From SZAS-103 sp038226665 (GTDB lineage: Bacteria; Pseudomonadota; Gammaproteobacteria; Xanthomonadales; Xanthomonadaceae): DNA of 64,000 bases. The stretch spans positions 124,001 to 188,000 of the forward strand of contig JBBRQI010000002.1 of NCBI GenBank assembly GCA_038226665.1, given 5' to 3'. The notes below the pieces were generated by a model, which had not been told where the DNA came from, did no database searches, and saw only the letters and a program-made list of their open reading frames with translations. This document shows positions 8,838 through 16,805 of the stretch, piece after piece. The position numbers and the translations under genes are program-made. The stretch's first letter is position 1, and each line of letters starts with the position of its first letter.

Positions 8838-10238
8838 TCACGGCATCTGCCCAGCACGTTTTCTCACCCAGCGGACACCTTGCGCTGTGTCTTCCAGCGC
8901 GATGCCTGCATCAGCGAGTGCATTCCGAATCGCATCGGCGCGCGCGAAATCCCGCACCGCTTTCGCGGCATTGCGTTCGTCCACTAGCGCCTGGATGCGC
9001 GCATCGTTGCTGTTGTCCGCACCGCGCGCGAACCAATCTGCTGGCTTCATCTGCAACAGCCCTAATGCGCGACCCGCGCCAAGCAACGCAGCCTTTTGCG
9101 CGGCGCGTTCCTCGGCAGTCGTGGCCTTGCGCGCAGCGGCAGCGATGCCGGCGATTTCCGCGAGGACTTTCGGCGTATCGAGATCGTCGTCGAGTGCGTC
9201 TTCGATGACTTGAGGGATCGCTGCGTTCGCATCGACTGCGATGTCTGCGGCCGCACTGTCACCCAAGTCGCGCAGCGTGCCGTACAACCGATCCAGCGTG
9301 CGCACGCTCTGTTCGATCAACATATCCGTCCAGTCCAGGGGTTGCCGATAGTGCCCGGATAGCAATGCATAACGCAGCGCTTCGGCCGGCACTTCCTTCA
9401 ACAAGTCATGCACGCGAAAGGTGTTGCCGAGCGACTTCGACATCTTCGATCCGCCGAGATTCAGCATGCCGCTATGCATCCAGTAACGCGCGAAGATTTT
9501 TCCGCCGTGCCCGCACTGGCTTTGCGCGACTTCGTTCTCGTGGTGCGGAAACTGCAAATCCATGCCGCCTCCATGGATGTCGATGGTCTCGCCGAGATGC
9601 GCCTCGGCCATCGCCGAGCATTCGATATGCCAGCCCGGGCGTCCGCGACCCCACGGCGAATCCCAGCCCGGCAAGGTTTCGTCAGACGGTTTCCACAACA
9701 CGAAATCGCCGGGGTCGCGCTTGTACGGCGCGATATCAATGCGCGCGCCGGCCAGCATGTCTGCTGGATCGCGACGCGAGAGCTTGCCGTAGTCAGTGAA
9801 ACTGGCGACCGAAAACAGCACGTGGCCTTCGGCGGCGTAGGCGTGGCCGCTCGCGATGAGGCGCTCGATCATCGCGATGATCTGCGTGATGTGCGCGGTC
9901 GCGTACGGAACGACATCGGGTTTCAGCAAGCCAAGCCCGGTCATGTCCTCGGCGAACGCCGCGTCGTAACGCGTTGTGATCGTCCCGATCGGCGATCCCA
10001 GTTCGCGCGCTGCGGCGTTGATCTTGTCGTCGATGTCGGTGATGTTGCGCGCGTACACGACATGCGGATAGCGCCGCTTGAGCGTGCGCGCAAGCATGTC
10101 GAACACCAGGAAGGTGCGCGCGTTGCCGATGTGGATGTAGTTGTAGACGGTCGGCCCGCAGACGTAGAGCGTCACGCGGGCAGGATCGGCGGGGACGAAG
10201 GATTCGATGCGGCGCGTAAGGGTGTTGTATAGATGCAC
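8838..10238 (-). CDS. cysS: Cysteinyl-tRNA synthetase
   Basis: Charges tRNA-Cys with cysteine; class Ia synthetase. The 466 residues show YVCGPTVYNYIHIGNARTFLVFD with the HIGN form of the HIGH motif, the zinc ligands in VCGPT, GRPGWHIECSAM and FPHHENE, and KMSKSLGN. The C-terminal DALR-type helical domain and tail RWVRKRAG are complete. I chose the GTG at 10238 (VHLYNTLTRR), which matches the usual N-terminus. A TTG at 10280 would add 14 atypical residues. Single-copy housekeeping gene, upstream of and co-directional with sufE. Confidence 0.97.
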   Translation of the reverse strand: MHLYNTLTRRIESFVPADPARVTLYVCGPTVYNYIHIGNARTFLVFDMLARTLKRRYPHVVYARNITDIDDKINAAARELGSPIGTITTRYDAAFAEDMTGLGLLKPDVVPYATAHITQIIAMIERLIASGHAYAAEGHVLFSVASFTDYGKLSRRDPADMLAGARIDIAPYKRDPGDFVLWKPSDETLPGWDSPWGRGRPGWHIECSAMAEAHLGETIDIHGGGMDLQFPHHENEVAQSQCGHGGKIFARYWMHSGMLNLGGSKMSKSLGNTFRVHDLLKEVPAEALRYALLSGHYRQPLDWTDMLIEQSVRTLDRLYGTLRDLGDSAAADIAVDANAAIPQVIEDALDDDLDTPKVLAEIAGIAAAARKATTAEERAAQKAALLGAGRALGLLQMKPADWFARGADNSNDARIQALVDERNAAKAVRDFARADAIRNALADAGIALEDTAQGVRWVRKRAGQMP

Positions 10239-10377
10239 GGTGGCGGATCGACTTTGCGGAGACGTAGGCAAGTGTAACAACCGGACATCATTCAGAAAGC
10301 GTTATCAGGCATGGTTCAGCGGCGGGATGATGGAATGCATCTCAAGCACGTGCGACCTATTCACCAGGAGTGGCATC

Positions 10378-10938
10378 ATGAAATCCGGCTATCTGTTCGC
10401 CCCGCTGGCCATCGCCATGGGAATGGCCGCCTTCGCGCCGAATGTCAGTGCGCAGCCTTATCCGCCGCAACCATATCCGCCACGCGCCGCGCAGGAAACC
10501 GTCACGTACGGATATGCGACAGTATTGCGCGTCAATCCGGCGTTCGAGACTTACCACACGATGGAGCAGCAATGCGACGACGGTGGTTACCAGCGCGTGC
10601 AGAACGACACGACCGGCGGCACCATCCTCGGTGCGCTTGTTGGTGGTGCGCTCGGCAACACGGTTGGCAAGGGCGATGGCCGCAAGGCGGCAACCGTCGC
10701 CGGCGCGGTTGCAGGTGGCGTGGTCGGCCACAACATCGCGAAGAACAGCGACCCCGGTTACTACCAGGGCGGTTGCCGGATGGTCGATGTCGAGCGCGAC
10801 GACCGTCGCCCTGCGGGGTTCGATGTCGAATACAACTACAAGGGCGACGTATATGTCGCGCGCATGCCCTACGATCCGGGCGATCGCATCCGCGTGCGTG
10901 TTTCGGTCGTTCCGGCCGAGGATGGCCCGCGCCGCTGA
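10378..10938 (+). CDS. Glycine-zipper 2TM domain envelope protein
   Basis: A 186-residue exported protein with a signal peptide (MKSGYLFAPLAIAMGMAAFA...VSAQ), a short Pro/Tyr-rich linker, and a glycine-zipper hairpin GGTILGALVGGALGNTVG...GAVAGGVVGHNIAK. This is the Rickettsia 17-kDa/SlyB-type 2TM module. The C-terminal β segment (FDVEYNYKGDVYVARMPYDPGDRIRVRV) is typical of outer-membrane-associated relatives. There is no lipobox cysteine, so it is probably not a lipoprotein. AGGAG lies eight bases before the ATG. It is divergent from cysS. The family role is envelope integrity, not specific here. Confidence 0.87.
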   Translation: MKSGYLFAPLAIAMGMAAFAPNVSAQPYPPQPYPPRAAQETVTYGYATVLRVNPAFETYHTMEQQCDDGGYQRVQNDTTGGTILGALVGGALGNTVGKGDGRKAATVAGAVAGGVVGHNIAKNSDPGYYQGGCRMVDVERDDRRPAGFDVEYNYKGDVYVARMPYDPGDRIRVRVSVVPAEDGPRR

Positions 10939-10969
10939 GTGACCCGCGATACCAGCGATCGTGATTTTT

Positions 10970-11000
10970 CGACGCCTCTGTCATGACGACAGAGGCGTCG
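10970..11000. terminator. 13-bp perfect inverted repeat, possible transcription end
   Basis: CGACGCCTCTGTC pairs perfectly with its complement across a 5-nt loop, about 30 bp after the glycine-zipper gene. No T-tract follows immediately on the plus strand, so it is at best an atypical or Rho-assisted terminator. It could instead stabilise the mRNA 3' end. Confidence 0.4.
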
Positions 11001-11095
11001 CTCTGTCTGGCCGGATTTTTCTTGAGACGTTCGACGCGATCCGCCATCAGGTGGATCATTGCCGGATGCTGGTGGCGACCCTCAAGGAGTGACGT

Positions 11096-11710
11096 ATGGA
11101 ATTGGCGACAACGAATTGGCTTCGACCGGTTGAACTGGTCGGAACGCATGTGCGGCTGGAACCGTTGCACTCCGGGCATGCCGATGGGCTGCGCAGTGCC
11201 TTGGCGGATGGCGAGCTCTGGCGACTCTGGTACACGGCTGTACCGACGCTCGATACGATGGAATCGTACATCGCAACTGCGCTCGCCGAACGCGATGCCG
11301 GCTTCTCGCTGCCGTTCGTTGTGCGCGATGCGAGTGGTGACATCGTCGGCAGCACGCGCTATTGCAATGTCGATGCGGCCAATCGCCGCCTCGAGATCGG
11401 GTACACCTGGTATGCGGCGCGCGTTCAACGCACGGCTTTGAACACCGAAGCGAAGTTGCTGTTGCTGCGCCACGCGTTCGAGGCGCTTGACTGCATTGCG
11501 GTCGAGTTCCGCACGAACTGGTTCAACGAGCGATCGAGACATGCCATCGCACGGCTCGGCGCAAGGCAGGACGGCATCCTGCGCAACCACCGGCTGATGC
11601 CCGACGGCAGCTATCGCGACACCGTTGTGTTCTCGATCATCGCGTCGGAATGGCTGGCGGTGCGGCAGAACCTGCATTTCAAGCTGGGGAATGGAGTGCA
11701 GCGGTCGTGA
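11096..11710 (+). CDS. GNAT family N-acetyltransferase, RimJ/RimL-like
   Basis: A 204-residue acetyl-CoA-dependent acyltransferase. HVRLEPLHSGHADGL is the usual RimL-type N-terminus; DIVGSTRYCNVDAANRRLEIGYTW gives the β4-β5 core with the EIGYTW strand, and RHAIARLGARQDGILRNH is the C-terminal strand/loop that distinguishes protein N-acetyltransferases of this group. AAGGAGTGACGT provides a strong ribosome binding site. The substrate is unknown; relatives acetylate ribosomal protein N-termini or small molecules. Confidence 0.92.
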   Translation: MELATTNWLRPVELVGTHVRLEPLHSGHADGLRSALADGELWRLWYTAVPTLDTMESYIATALAERDAGFSLPFVVRDASGDIVGSTRYCNVDAANRRLEIGYTWYAARVQRTALNTEAKLLLLRHAFEALDCIAVEFRTNWFNERSRHAIARLGARQDGILRNHRLMPDGSYRDTVVFSIIASEWLAVRQNLHFKLGNGVQRS

Positions 11711-11798
11711 TGGAAACCATCGGTGCTCCTGTCGCTTGAACGCAGGCGCAGCTTTGCAAAGACGCGAAACGTCCGGCGATTCGGGTCGGTTCGCAGAC

Positions 11799-14777
11799 TC
11801 AGCTCGGCCGCTCGACGGTGCTGTCAACCCCGGTCAATATTTCCGAAAGCGAATCGGGGTCGATGGGCTTGACCACGTGCCGGTTGAAGCCCGCTTCCTG
11901 CGAACGCCGGCGATCGGCGTCCTGCCCCCAGCCGGTGATCGCGACAATGGTGGTGTGCTTCGCCCACGGCAGTTCGCGGATGCGGCGGCAGGCTTCGTAG
12001 CCGTTGAGCTTCGGAAGACCGATGTCCATCAGGATGACGTCGGGCTGCAAGTCCTTCGCTGCCGCCACGCCGTCCATTCCGTCGTATGCGGTGCGCGTTT
12101 CGTGACCCATCATTTGCAGCACCATTGCCAGGCTGTCCGCGCTGTCCCGGTTGTCGTCCACGATCAAAACGCGCAATCCTTTCTTGCGTACGATCGCCGG
12201 AGTCTCCAGCGCCGAAGGTTGAGCAGCGGACGCGATCGCGACGGGAAGCCGGACAGTCAAGGTCGAACCCGTGCCCGGACCTTCGCTGTGCGCAACGACC
12301 GTTCCACCATGCATTTCCACCAGGCGTCGCACGAGGGTGAGGCCGATGCCGAGGCCACCCTGGGATTTTTCCAGGGACTGATCCACCTGCGCGAACATCT
12401 CGAAAATGGTATCGAGCTTGTCGGCCGGAATCCCGATGCCGTCGTCCTGGATGAAGACCACCACTGCGTTGTCGAGGTGTTGGGCAGTCAGGCGGATTCG
12501 ACCTCCGCTGTCGGAGTATTTCGCGGCGTTGTTGAGCAGGTTGGAGAACACCTGCGCCAGCCTTGTCAGGTCCGCGCTCAACAGCACCGGATGATCGGGA
12601 AGGGCAATCGTCAGCGCATGACCCATCTTTTCTATCATCGGGCGGCTCGCTTCAACCGCATTGTTGATCACGTTGGCAAGTTCGACCGGCTCCTTGCGCA
12701 GTTCGATGCTGCCGCGGTTGATGCGGCTGACGTCCATGAGGTCGTCGACCAGTCGCACCATGTGCGTCAGTTGGCGATCCATCAGCGTGCGCGCCTGTTC
12801 GAACTGTTCCTTGTCGCCGGAAATACGCATGAGGTTGAGGCCGTTGCGGATCGGCGCCAACGGGTTGCGAAGCTCGTGCGCCAGGGTCGCCAGGAATTCG
12901 TCCTTGCGCGTATCGGCCTGCGACAATTCCGCAGCAAGCCTGCGCAATTCGTTTGCGGTTTGACGCTCTTCGTGGATGTCGGTATTGGAACCGACCCACA
13001 TGCCGACGTTGCCCGTCTCGTCCTTCAAGGCTACCGCGCGACTGACATGCCAGCGGTATTCGCCGTCCGCACGCCTGATGCGATGCTCGAACAGGAACGG
13101 TTTGCCGGACGCTAGCGCTGCCTTCCAGACCTGCGTGTTTTCCTCGACATCGTCTTCATGGACGAATTGCGTCCAGCCCCAATCCCTGATTTGATCGAAC
13201 GTGAGCCCGGTGTAGTTGATCCATTCCGGGTTGAAGTAATCGACATCGCCGTTAGGCTTTGCGGTGAAGATCTTTTGCGGCATCGAGGACATCACGAAGC
13301 GAAGGCGGCTTTCGCTTTCCCGCAATGCGTCTTCCGACTGCTTCAATAACGTCACATCCAGCACCGTGGCGCCGATGCCAAACTTTGTTCCGGCCGGATT
13401 GCTGACTGGATAATAATTCACGAACAGGTGCTGCTTTCCGGTCGATGTGTTTGGCATTCGCCGGGTAATCTCTTTTTGCACGAGCGGCTGGCCAGTGCGC
13501 TGAACCTTGCGCAAATCTTCAAGGATCTCCTCGGGTATTCCCGGAAGCACCTCGGAGATCGTGCGGCCGAGATGCATTTCGAGGGGCAGTCCATTGATTT
13601 GCGCAAGGGCATCGTTGAGTTTGACAAAGCGCAGATCGTTGTCGTACAAGCCGATGCCGATGGGTGCGTTCATCAGCACGGCGTCGAGCAATGCCACAGT
13701 CTCGGCGTTTCGCTGGTTGGCCGCGGCGATGTCGGCTGCTGCCTGGTGCCGCGCGGTGATGTCGCGGAACACGAGGACGGCTCCGGCGATCTTCCCGTCC
13801 TGTGTGCGGATCGGCGCGGCACTGTCGTCGATGGGGCGTTCGGTTCCGTCCCGCGCAATCAGCACCGTGTGGTTCGCGAGGCCGACAATCGCACCCTCCG
13901 CCAACGCGCGAAGGGCCGGATTGTCGACGGGCTCGCGCGTGGTCTCGTTGACGATCCTGAAGACGATATCCAGATGCTTGCCTGTCGCGTCCTCGGCAAC
14001 CCATCCGGTCATTTTTTGTGCGAGCGGATTCAGGAACGTGACGCAGCCCGCTGGATCGGTCGCGATCACGGCATCGCCGATGCTGAGCAAGGTCGCATGC
14101 AGCAACTCACGTTGTTCATGGATCAAGGCGGACGCTTTGGCTTCGTAGCGCAGGCCGCGCTCGACCAGACGCACGACAACCAGCACCATGAGCAGGCCAA
14201 GAGCCGTCACGATCAAATTGGTGATGTTGCCGAGCCAGAGAATGTGATCCTTGCGTCCGGTACGGGCCCTGAGCAGTTGTTCCTCGGCCACCTTCATCGT
14301 GCCGGTCTGCGCCTTGATGTCACGGACCATCCGTTCGCCTTCGCCCGTGCCAACGAACGCGCGCGCCGCCGCAAGATTCTGTTCGCGGGCGATGTCGATG
14401 CCGATCCGGAGGTGTTCCAGATAAGCGGCGATCGCGATATTCAATTTGTCGATGCGTTGCTGTTGATCCGGATTGTCCGCAGTCAAAGTCTTCAGGTGCG
14501 TTATCTGCTTCGGTTCCTCCATGACGGCGGCTCTGTAGGACTGGATAAACATGTCCAAGCCGGTCGCGACATACCCGCGAAAACCATCCTGAGCAACCAC
14601 CAGCGACAGCAATGTTTCGTCGATGGTGGCGATCACTTCATGGGTGTGGCTGACCCAGTTGGCATCCTCGTAGAGCTGCTGCGTATTCCGGTACGACAGC
14701 GCGGAATCGACGACAAGCAGCAGGACGACAGCCGCGAGGCCGAATACAAACCGTTTCATGTTCGTGAGGCGTTTCAC
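11799..14777 (-). CDS. Hybrid sensor histidine kinase (CHASE3-PAS-PAS-PAS-HisKA-HATPase-REC)
   Basis: A 992-residue membrane signalling kinase. Order: TM1 (about 8-27); a periplasmic four-helix CHASE3-like domain to about 180 (TIDETLLSLVVAQDGFRGYVATG); TM2 (about 185-205); three PAS domains (about 222-340, 352-470, 475-600); HisKA with the H-box FLATLAHELRNPLAPIRNG, phospho-His about 634; the ATPase with NLLNNAAKYS, DDGIGI and GGLGIGL; and a C-terminal receiver with DVILMDIGLPKLNG, phospho-Asp about 918. The start is a GTG at 14777 preceded by GGGAGA, or the ATG at 14759. No Hpt gene is adjacent. Whether it feeds the sigma-54 regulator at 16806 is unknown. Confidence 0.93.
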   Translation of the reverse strand: MKRLTNMKRFVFGLAAVVLLLVVDSALSYRNTQQLYEDANWVSHTHEVIATIDETLLSLVVAQDGFRGYVATGLDMFIQSYRAAVMEEPKQITHLKTLTADNPDQQQRIDKLNIAIAAYLEHLRIGIDIAREQNLAAARAFVGTGEGERMVRDIKAQTGTMKVAEEQLLRARTGRKDHILWLGNITNLIVTALGLLMVLVVVRLVERGLRYEAKASALIHEQRELLHATLLSIGDAVIATDPAGCVTFLNPLAQKMTGWVAEDATGKHLDIVFRIVNETTREPVDNPALRALAEGAIVGLANHTVLIARDGTERPIDDSAAPIRTQDGKIAGAVLVFRDITARHQAAADIAAANQRNAETVALLDAVLMNAPIGIGLYDNDLRFVKLNDALAQINGLPLEMHLGRTISEVLPGIPEEILEDLRKVQRTGQPLVQKEITRRMPNTSTGKQHLFVNYYPVSNPAGTKFGIGATVLDVTLLKQSEDALRESESRLRFVMSSMPQKIFTAKPNGDVDYFNPEWINYTGLTFDQIRDWGWTQFVHEDDVEENTQVWKAALASGKPFLFEHRIRRADGEYRWHVSRAVALKDETGNVGMWVGSNTDIHEERQTANELRRLAAELSQADTRKDEFLATLAHELRNPLAPIRNGLNLMRISGDKEQFEQARTLMDRQLTHMVRLVDDLMDVSRINRGSIELRKEPVELANVINNAVEASRPMIEKMGHALTIALPDHPVLLSADLTRLAQVFSNLLNNAAKYSDSGGRIRLTAQHLDNAVVVFIQDDGIGIPADKLDTIFEMFAQVDQSLEKSQGGLGIGLTLVRRLVEMHGGTVVAHSEGPGTGSTLTVRLPVAIASAAQPSALETPAIVRKKGLRVLIVDDNRDSADSLAMVLQMMGHETRTAYDGMDGVAAAKDLQPDVILMDIGLPKLNGYEACRRIRELPWAKHTTIVAITGWGQDADRRRSQEAGFNRHVVKPIDPDSLSEILTGVDSTVERPS

Positions 14778-14924
14778 TGGGTGGTTTCTCCCGCGCCGTG
14801 TGCTGGTTTGACTGATGTGGCATGTGCGTGGTCATTGTACGGATTCAAAGCTGCTTGCGAACCCGTGCACCATTGATGCGCGCTCATGATCAGACGGACA
14901 TGGGCAGATCCTGGAGATCGGTCA

Positions 14925-14936
14925 GGAAATAATTTC
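14925..14936. promoter_or_regulatory. Candidate enhancer (UAS) for sigma-54 activator, site 1
   Basis: GGAAATAATTTC, a near-palindrome. Its centre lies 83.5 nt upstream of the -12 cytosine of the sigma-54 promoter at 14999-15015. A related site sits at exactly the same distance from the second promoter (see 15767-15778). The binding protein is inferred to be the NtrC-family regulator at 16806. Confidence 0.6.
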
Positions 14937-14998
14937 GAGATTCTGAAAAATTGGACGCTGTGCATCCGCACCCGTCATCGAAGAGCTGTCTTTCGCTG

Positions 14999-15015
14999 TT
15001 GGCACAACCATTGCA
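14999..15015 (+). promoter_or_regulatory. Sigma-54 promoter P1
   Basis: TTGGCACAACCATTGCA: the -24 element TTGGCAC and -12 element TTGCA are separated by the required five bases, a full consensus match. It lies 57 bp before the small ORF at 15072, with an expected start near 15026. Confidence 0.85.
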
Positions 15016-15071
15016 ACGACCAGCATACGGGCACGATGCTTCATGCAGCCCGCTCGCATCCGGAGAAGCAA

Positions 15072-15467
15072 ATGGCAAGTGTGTTGCCCACGATCACGCC
15101 ACTCGGGCGCTTGTACGATCCGTTGCTTGAATTGGCTGCGCGCGTCCGGGACGCGCTTTCAACGAAGCGACAGACTGTCTGGGTCGACGACCGAGGCAGC
15201 GTCTTCCTGAACGAGGCGGATCTCCTGCAACCCGTGTCGTCAGGGTCGATCATCGGCACGTATCATTTTCGTACGCCGTTGTACGTGATCGAAGGCGACT
15301 TGCGACTTGCGCTTCGCGAACGCGCGAGTTGCTGGATCCTCGACTGGGATGCGCAAATTCACGCGACGCGCACCAGGCAGACTGGAATCAAGCGGCGCAT
15401 GAAATCACGCCGAAGGCCACGGAGCCTGACGCCCGAATCGTATCGCGTACCTGACCTGATCGCCTAG
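15072..15467 (+). CDS. Uncharacterised protein behind a sigma-54 promoter
   Basis: A 131-residue protein (MASVLPTITPLGRLYDPLLEL...). No signal peptide or membrane segment. The body alternates hydrophobic strands (RQTVWVDDRGSVFLNEADLL, GTYHFRTPLYVIEGDLRLAL), and the C-terminus is very basic (RTRQTGIKRRMKSRRRPRS), which may bind nucleic acid. I do not recognise the family. GGAGAAGC seven bases before the ATG at 15072 fixes the start; the upstream in-frame ATG is less plausible because it would precede the promoter. Placement behind a consensus sigma-54 promoter suggests control by the regulator at 16806. Confidence 0.75.
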   Translation: MASVLPTITPLGRLYDPLLELAARVRDALSTKRQTVWVDDRGSVFLNEADLLQPVSSGSIIGTYHFRTPLYVIEGDLRLALRERASCWILDWDAQIHATRTRQTGIKRRMKSRRRPRSLTPESYRVPDLIA

Positions 15468-15766
15468 ACAATCGCGAATGCAACTTGGCTGGTAACGTCC
15501 AAGAGCATATGAAGATCGCGCAGGACGTACGCAACCTGCGAATTGAAAAACGCAAGCGACGGGGCAGTCCGTCACTGGTCTTTGCGGAATCCGTCCACGC
15601 GCCTTCTTCTGAGTTATGCAACGCCTTGTCGATGCGCGAGTGTTTGTGCGCTCCAATCTCCAGAACCCACAGCACCCTTCGCGCCATGCACGGCAAGCGC
15701 CTGCGCGTCGGGTCATGCTATGGGCCGCATCGACGTTTCCGGGCGCTGCAAGACGTGATCGACCCA
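15468..15766. other. Stretch with no supported gene
   Basis: About 300 bp between the uncharacterised ORF and the enhancer of the second sigma-54 promoter. Several overlapping ORFs on both strands (for example 15485-15805 plus and 15405-15803 minus) are open, but none has a convincing ribosome binding site or recognisable protein. I see nothing else here. Confidence 0.5.
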
Positions 15767-15778
15767 GAAAATATTTCC
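15767..15778. promoter_or_regulatory. Candidate enhancer (UAS) for sigma-54 activator, site 2
   Basis: GAAAATATTTCC, whose complement GGAAATATTTTC matches site 1 closely. The centre is 83.5 nt upstream of the -12 cytosine at 15856, identical to the spacing of site 1. Shared sequence and identical spacing argue for function. Confidence 0.6.
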
Positions 15779-15840
15779 GGATTGTGCAAGGAATGCATTG
15801 CATGAGGCTGCACGAGCCTGATTTTCGCGTATTGCACTTG

Positions 15841-15857
15841 TTGGCACGGCGCTTGCA
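15841..15857 (+). promoter_or_regulatory. Sigma-54 promoter P2, driving the GGA-rich RNA
   Basis: TTGGCACGGCGCTTGCA matches the -24/-12 consensus at all key positions with correct spacing. The expected start is near 15868, at the GGGC just before the GGA-rich unit. Confidence 0.88.
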
Positions 15858-15887
15858 AAACTATTAGGGCAGGGAGGAATATCGGCC

Positions 15888-15977
15888 ATGGATGGCCATG
15901 AGGTCAGGATGACTGATGAGCCCGGTGGCGCAGGAGCGCCGGCAGTCAAGGATGACTGCAGAAGCACGGAGTCCTGA
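15888..15977 (+). CDS. Possible 29-residue peptide inside the GGA-rich transcript
   Basis: ATG at 15888 to TGA at 15975-15977 encodes MDGHEVRMTDEPGG...CRSTES, an acidic, Gly/Asp-rich peptide without recognisable features. A GGAGGA element lies about ten bases upstream, so translation is possible. However, every part of the reading frame coincides with the hairpins of the proposed regulatory RNA, and the same GGAGGA may be a CsrA site. I consider the RNA explanation more likely. Confidence 0.25.
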   Translation: MDGHEVRMTDEPGGAGAPAVKDDCRSTES

Positions 15978-16012
15978 TGGTACAGCGGACAAGCTTTGGT
16001 GCTGGGCTATAC

Positions 16013-16040
16013 GGAGCGGGGATTCCCGCTCCTTTTTTTT
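16013..16040 (+). terminator. Strong intrinsic terminator of the GGA-rich RNA
   Basis: GGAGCGGG-GATT-CCCGCTCC, an 8-bp perfect GC-rich stem, followed directly by eight T residues (16033-16040). A textbook Rho-independent terminator on the plus strand. Confidence 0.93.
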
Positions 16041-16075
16041 ACGGGATCGCGATCAGCGATCCGAATGCACATGCA

Positions 16076-16333
16076 TCAGCGCGGCATCGTCCCGAGAAGC
16101 CGCATGCAGCGTTCGCAGCCTTCTTCGATCTGGCGCATCAGCATTTCGACTTGCTCGTAGCGTTGCTGCTCAAGTACGCCTCTGATCGCGCTCGCTGCGA
16201 TCGTCGTATTGCCTAACGCATTGCGAAAATCGTGGATCCAGTGATCGCGCTCCGTGCGGGATGCATCGGCAAGCGGATCGATCGGATGCGACGCGCGCAA
16301 ATCGGGCGTCACGACCTCGTGTGAACTTCGCAT
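16076..16333 (-). CDS. Mini-protein with a histidine-kinase H-box (stand-alone DHp-like)
   Basis: An 85-residue soluble protein. A disordered N-terminal third is followed by two predicted helices: HWIHDFRNALGNTTIAASAIRG, then YEQVEMLMRQIEEGCERCMRLLG. The first resembles the H-box of histidine kinases (HDxRN, candidate phospho-His 34). The two-helix layout is what a DHp dimerisation hairpin would give, but no ATPase domain follows. AAGGA nine bases upstream supports the ATG at 16333. A second such protein lies at 18193. It could act as a phosphotransfer or decoy partner for a receiver, most obviously that of the regulator at 16806; this is inference. Confidence 0.72.
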   Translation of the reverse strand: MRSSHEVVTPDLRASHPIDPLADASRTERDHWIHDFRNALGNTTIAASAIRGVLEQQRYEQVEMLMRQIEEGCERCMRLLGTMPR

Positions 16334-16373
16334 GGTGTCGTTCCTTTACTTTGTTGGATATCGAATCGCATGT

Positions 16374-16598
16374 TCAATGAAGCGGGTTTTCGTTGGCACT
16401 GTTGCTGCCTCGGGTTCGATTCGCTTGCCGGCCGATTCCAGCCCGCGAACGGCCCCGCGTTGTAAAGCTGGGGCAGAACGACGGGGGATCACTGGCGGGA
16501 AAAGAGTCTTCGATTTGTTCATCCAGCTTGCGCTCGGATTCGTCCACGCCCGAACGATGCAGCCATTGACCCAGGCCAAGTCCATCCATGATGTTCAT
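16374..16598 (-). CDS. Small protein with LDEQIEDSFPASDPPS motif
   Basis: A 74-residue protein with SGVDESERKLDEQIEDSFPASDPPS near the N-terminus. The L-D-E-x2-x-E/D-x-F-P-A-S-D-P-P signature recurs in many tiny proteobacterial proteins of unknown function. The C-terminal half is Arg/Ser/Asn-rich and probably disordered. GGAG six bases before the ATG at 16598 sets the start; the upstream in-frame start at 16682 lacks one. It is transcribed together with, or just upstream of, the H-box mini-protein at 16076-16333 (about 40 bp apart). Confidence 0.65.
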   Translation of the reverse strand: MNIMDGLGLGQWLHRSGVDESERKLDEQIEDSFPASDPPSFCPSFTTRGRSRAGIGRQANRTRGSNSANENPLH

Positions 16599-16805
16599 GC
16601 AAGCTCCCGAGAAGATCCAACCGGTTAAATCAAATATGAAACCGCGCAGCGAATCAACAAGAGCAAGCAGCATCCATGCCATGCCCCGGCATCGATGTAA
16701 GAACCGGTATCGGGCATGTGATTATTTCACGCTGGAGACTAATCGCGATGCAGCGTGCGGCCCGATGGTGCACACTCATGCAATGCAATTGAATTCGGGA
16801 ATGCG

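Larger units (their letters stand above)
15868..16040 (+). ncRNA. Candidate CsrB/RsmY-type CsrA-sequestering small RNA
   Basis: A self-contained unit of about 173 nt between a consensus sigma-54 promoter and an intrinsic terminator. It contains ten GGA triplets (first bases at 15873, 15876, 15890, 15907, 15933, 15950, 15968, 15987, 16013, 16020). Four are presented in loops of small hairpins: GGCC-ATGGAT-GGCC (15884-15897), GTC-AGGAT-GAC (15903-15913), GGCGC-AGGA-GCGCC (15927-15940) and GCAGTC-AAGGAT-GACTGC (15942-15959). GGA in hairpin loops is the binding determinant for CsrA/RsmA, and multiple copies plus a terminator define the CsrB/RsmX/Y/Z group. I infer a decoy RNA titrating CsrA. An alternative is a 29-codon mRNA (15888-15977). 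No homologue search was possible. Confidence 0.72.

Noticed and set aside
10238..10280. TTG at 10280 as start of cysS
   Set aside because: It would add 14 residues not seen in the family; the GTG at 10238 matches the usual N-terminus.
13428..14876. 482-codon plus-strand ORF
   Set aside because: Antisense of the hybrid histidine kinase; no domain seen.
15977..16216. 79-codon plus-strand ORF starting at the stop of the 29-codon ORF (TGATG)
   Set aside because: It reads through a strong intrinsic terminator and overlaps the H-box gene antisense, so it is unlikely to be expressed.
16393..16408. Sigma-54-like sequence TTGGCACTGTTGCTGC on the plus strand
   Set aside because: The -12 element is CTGC rather than TTGC, it would transcribe antisense to a small gene, and no enhancer-like palindrome lies upstream.
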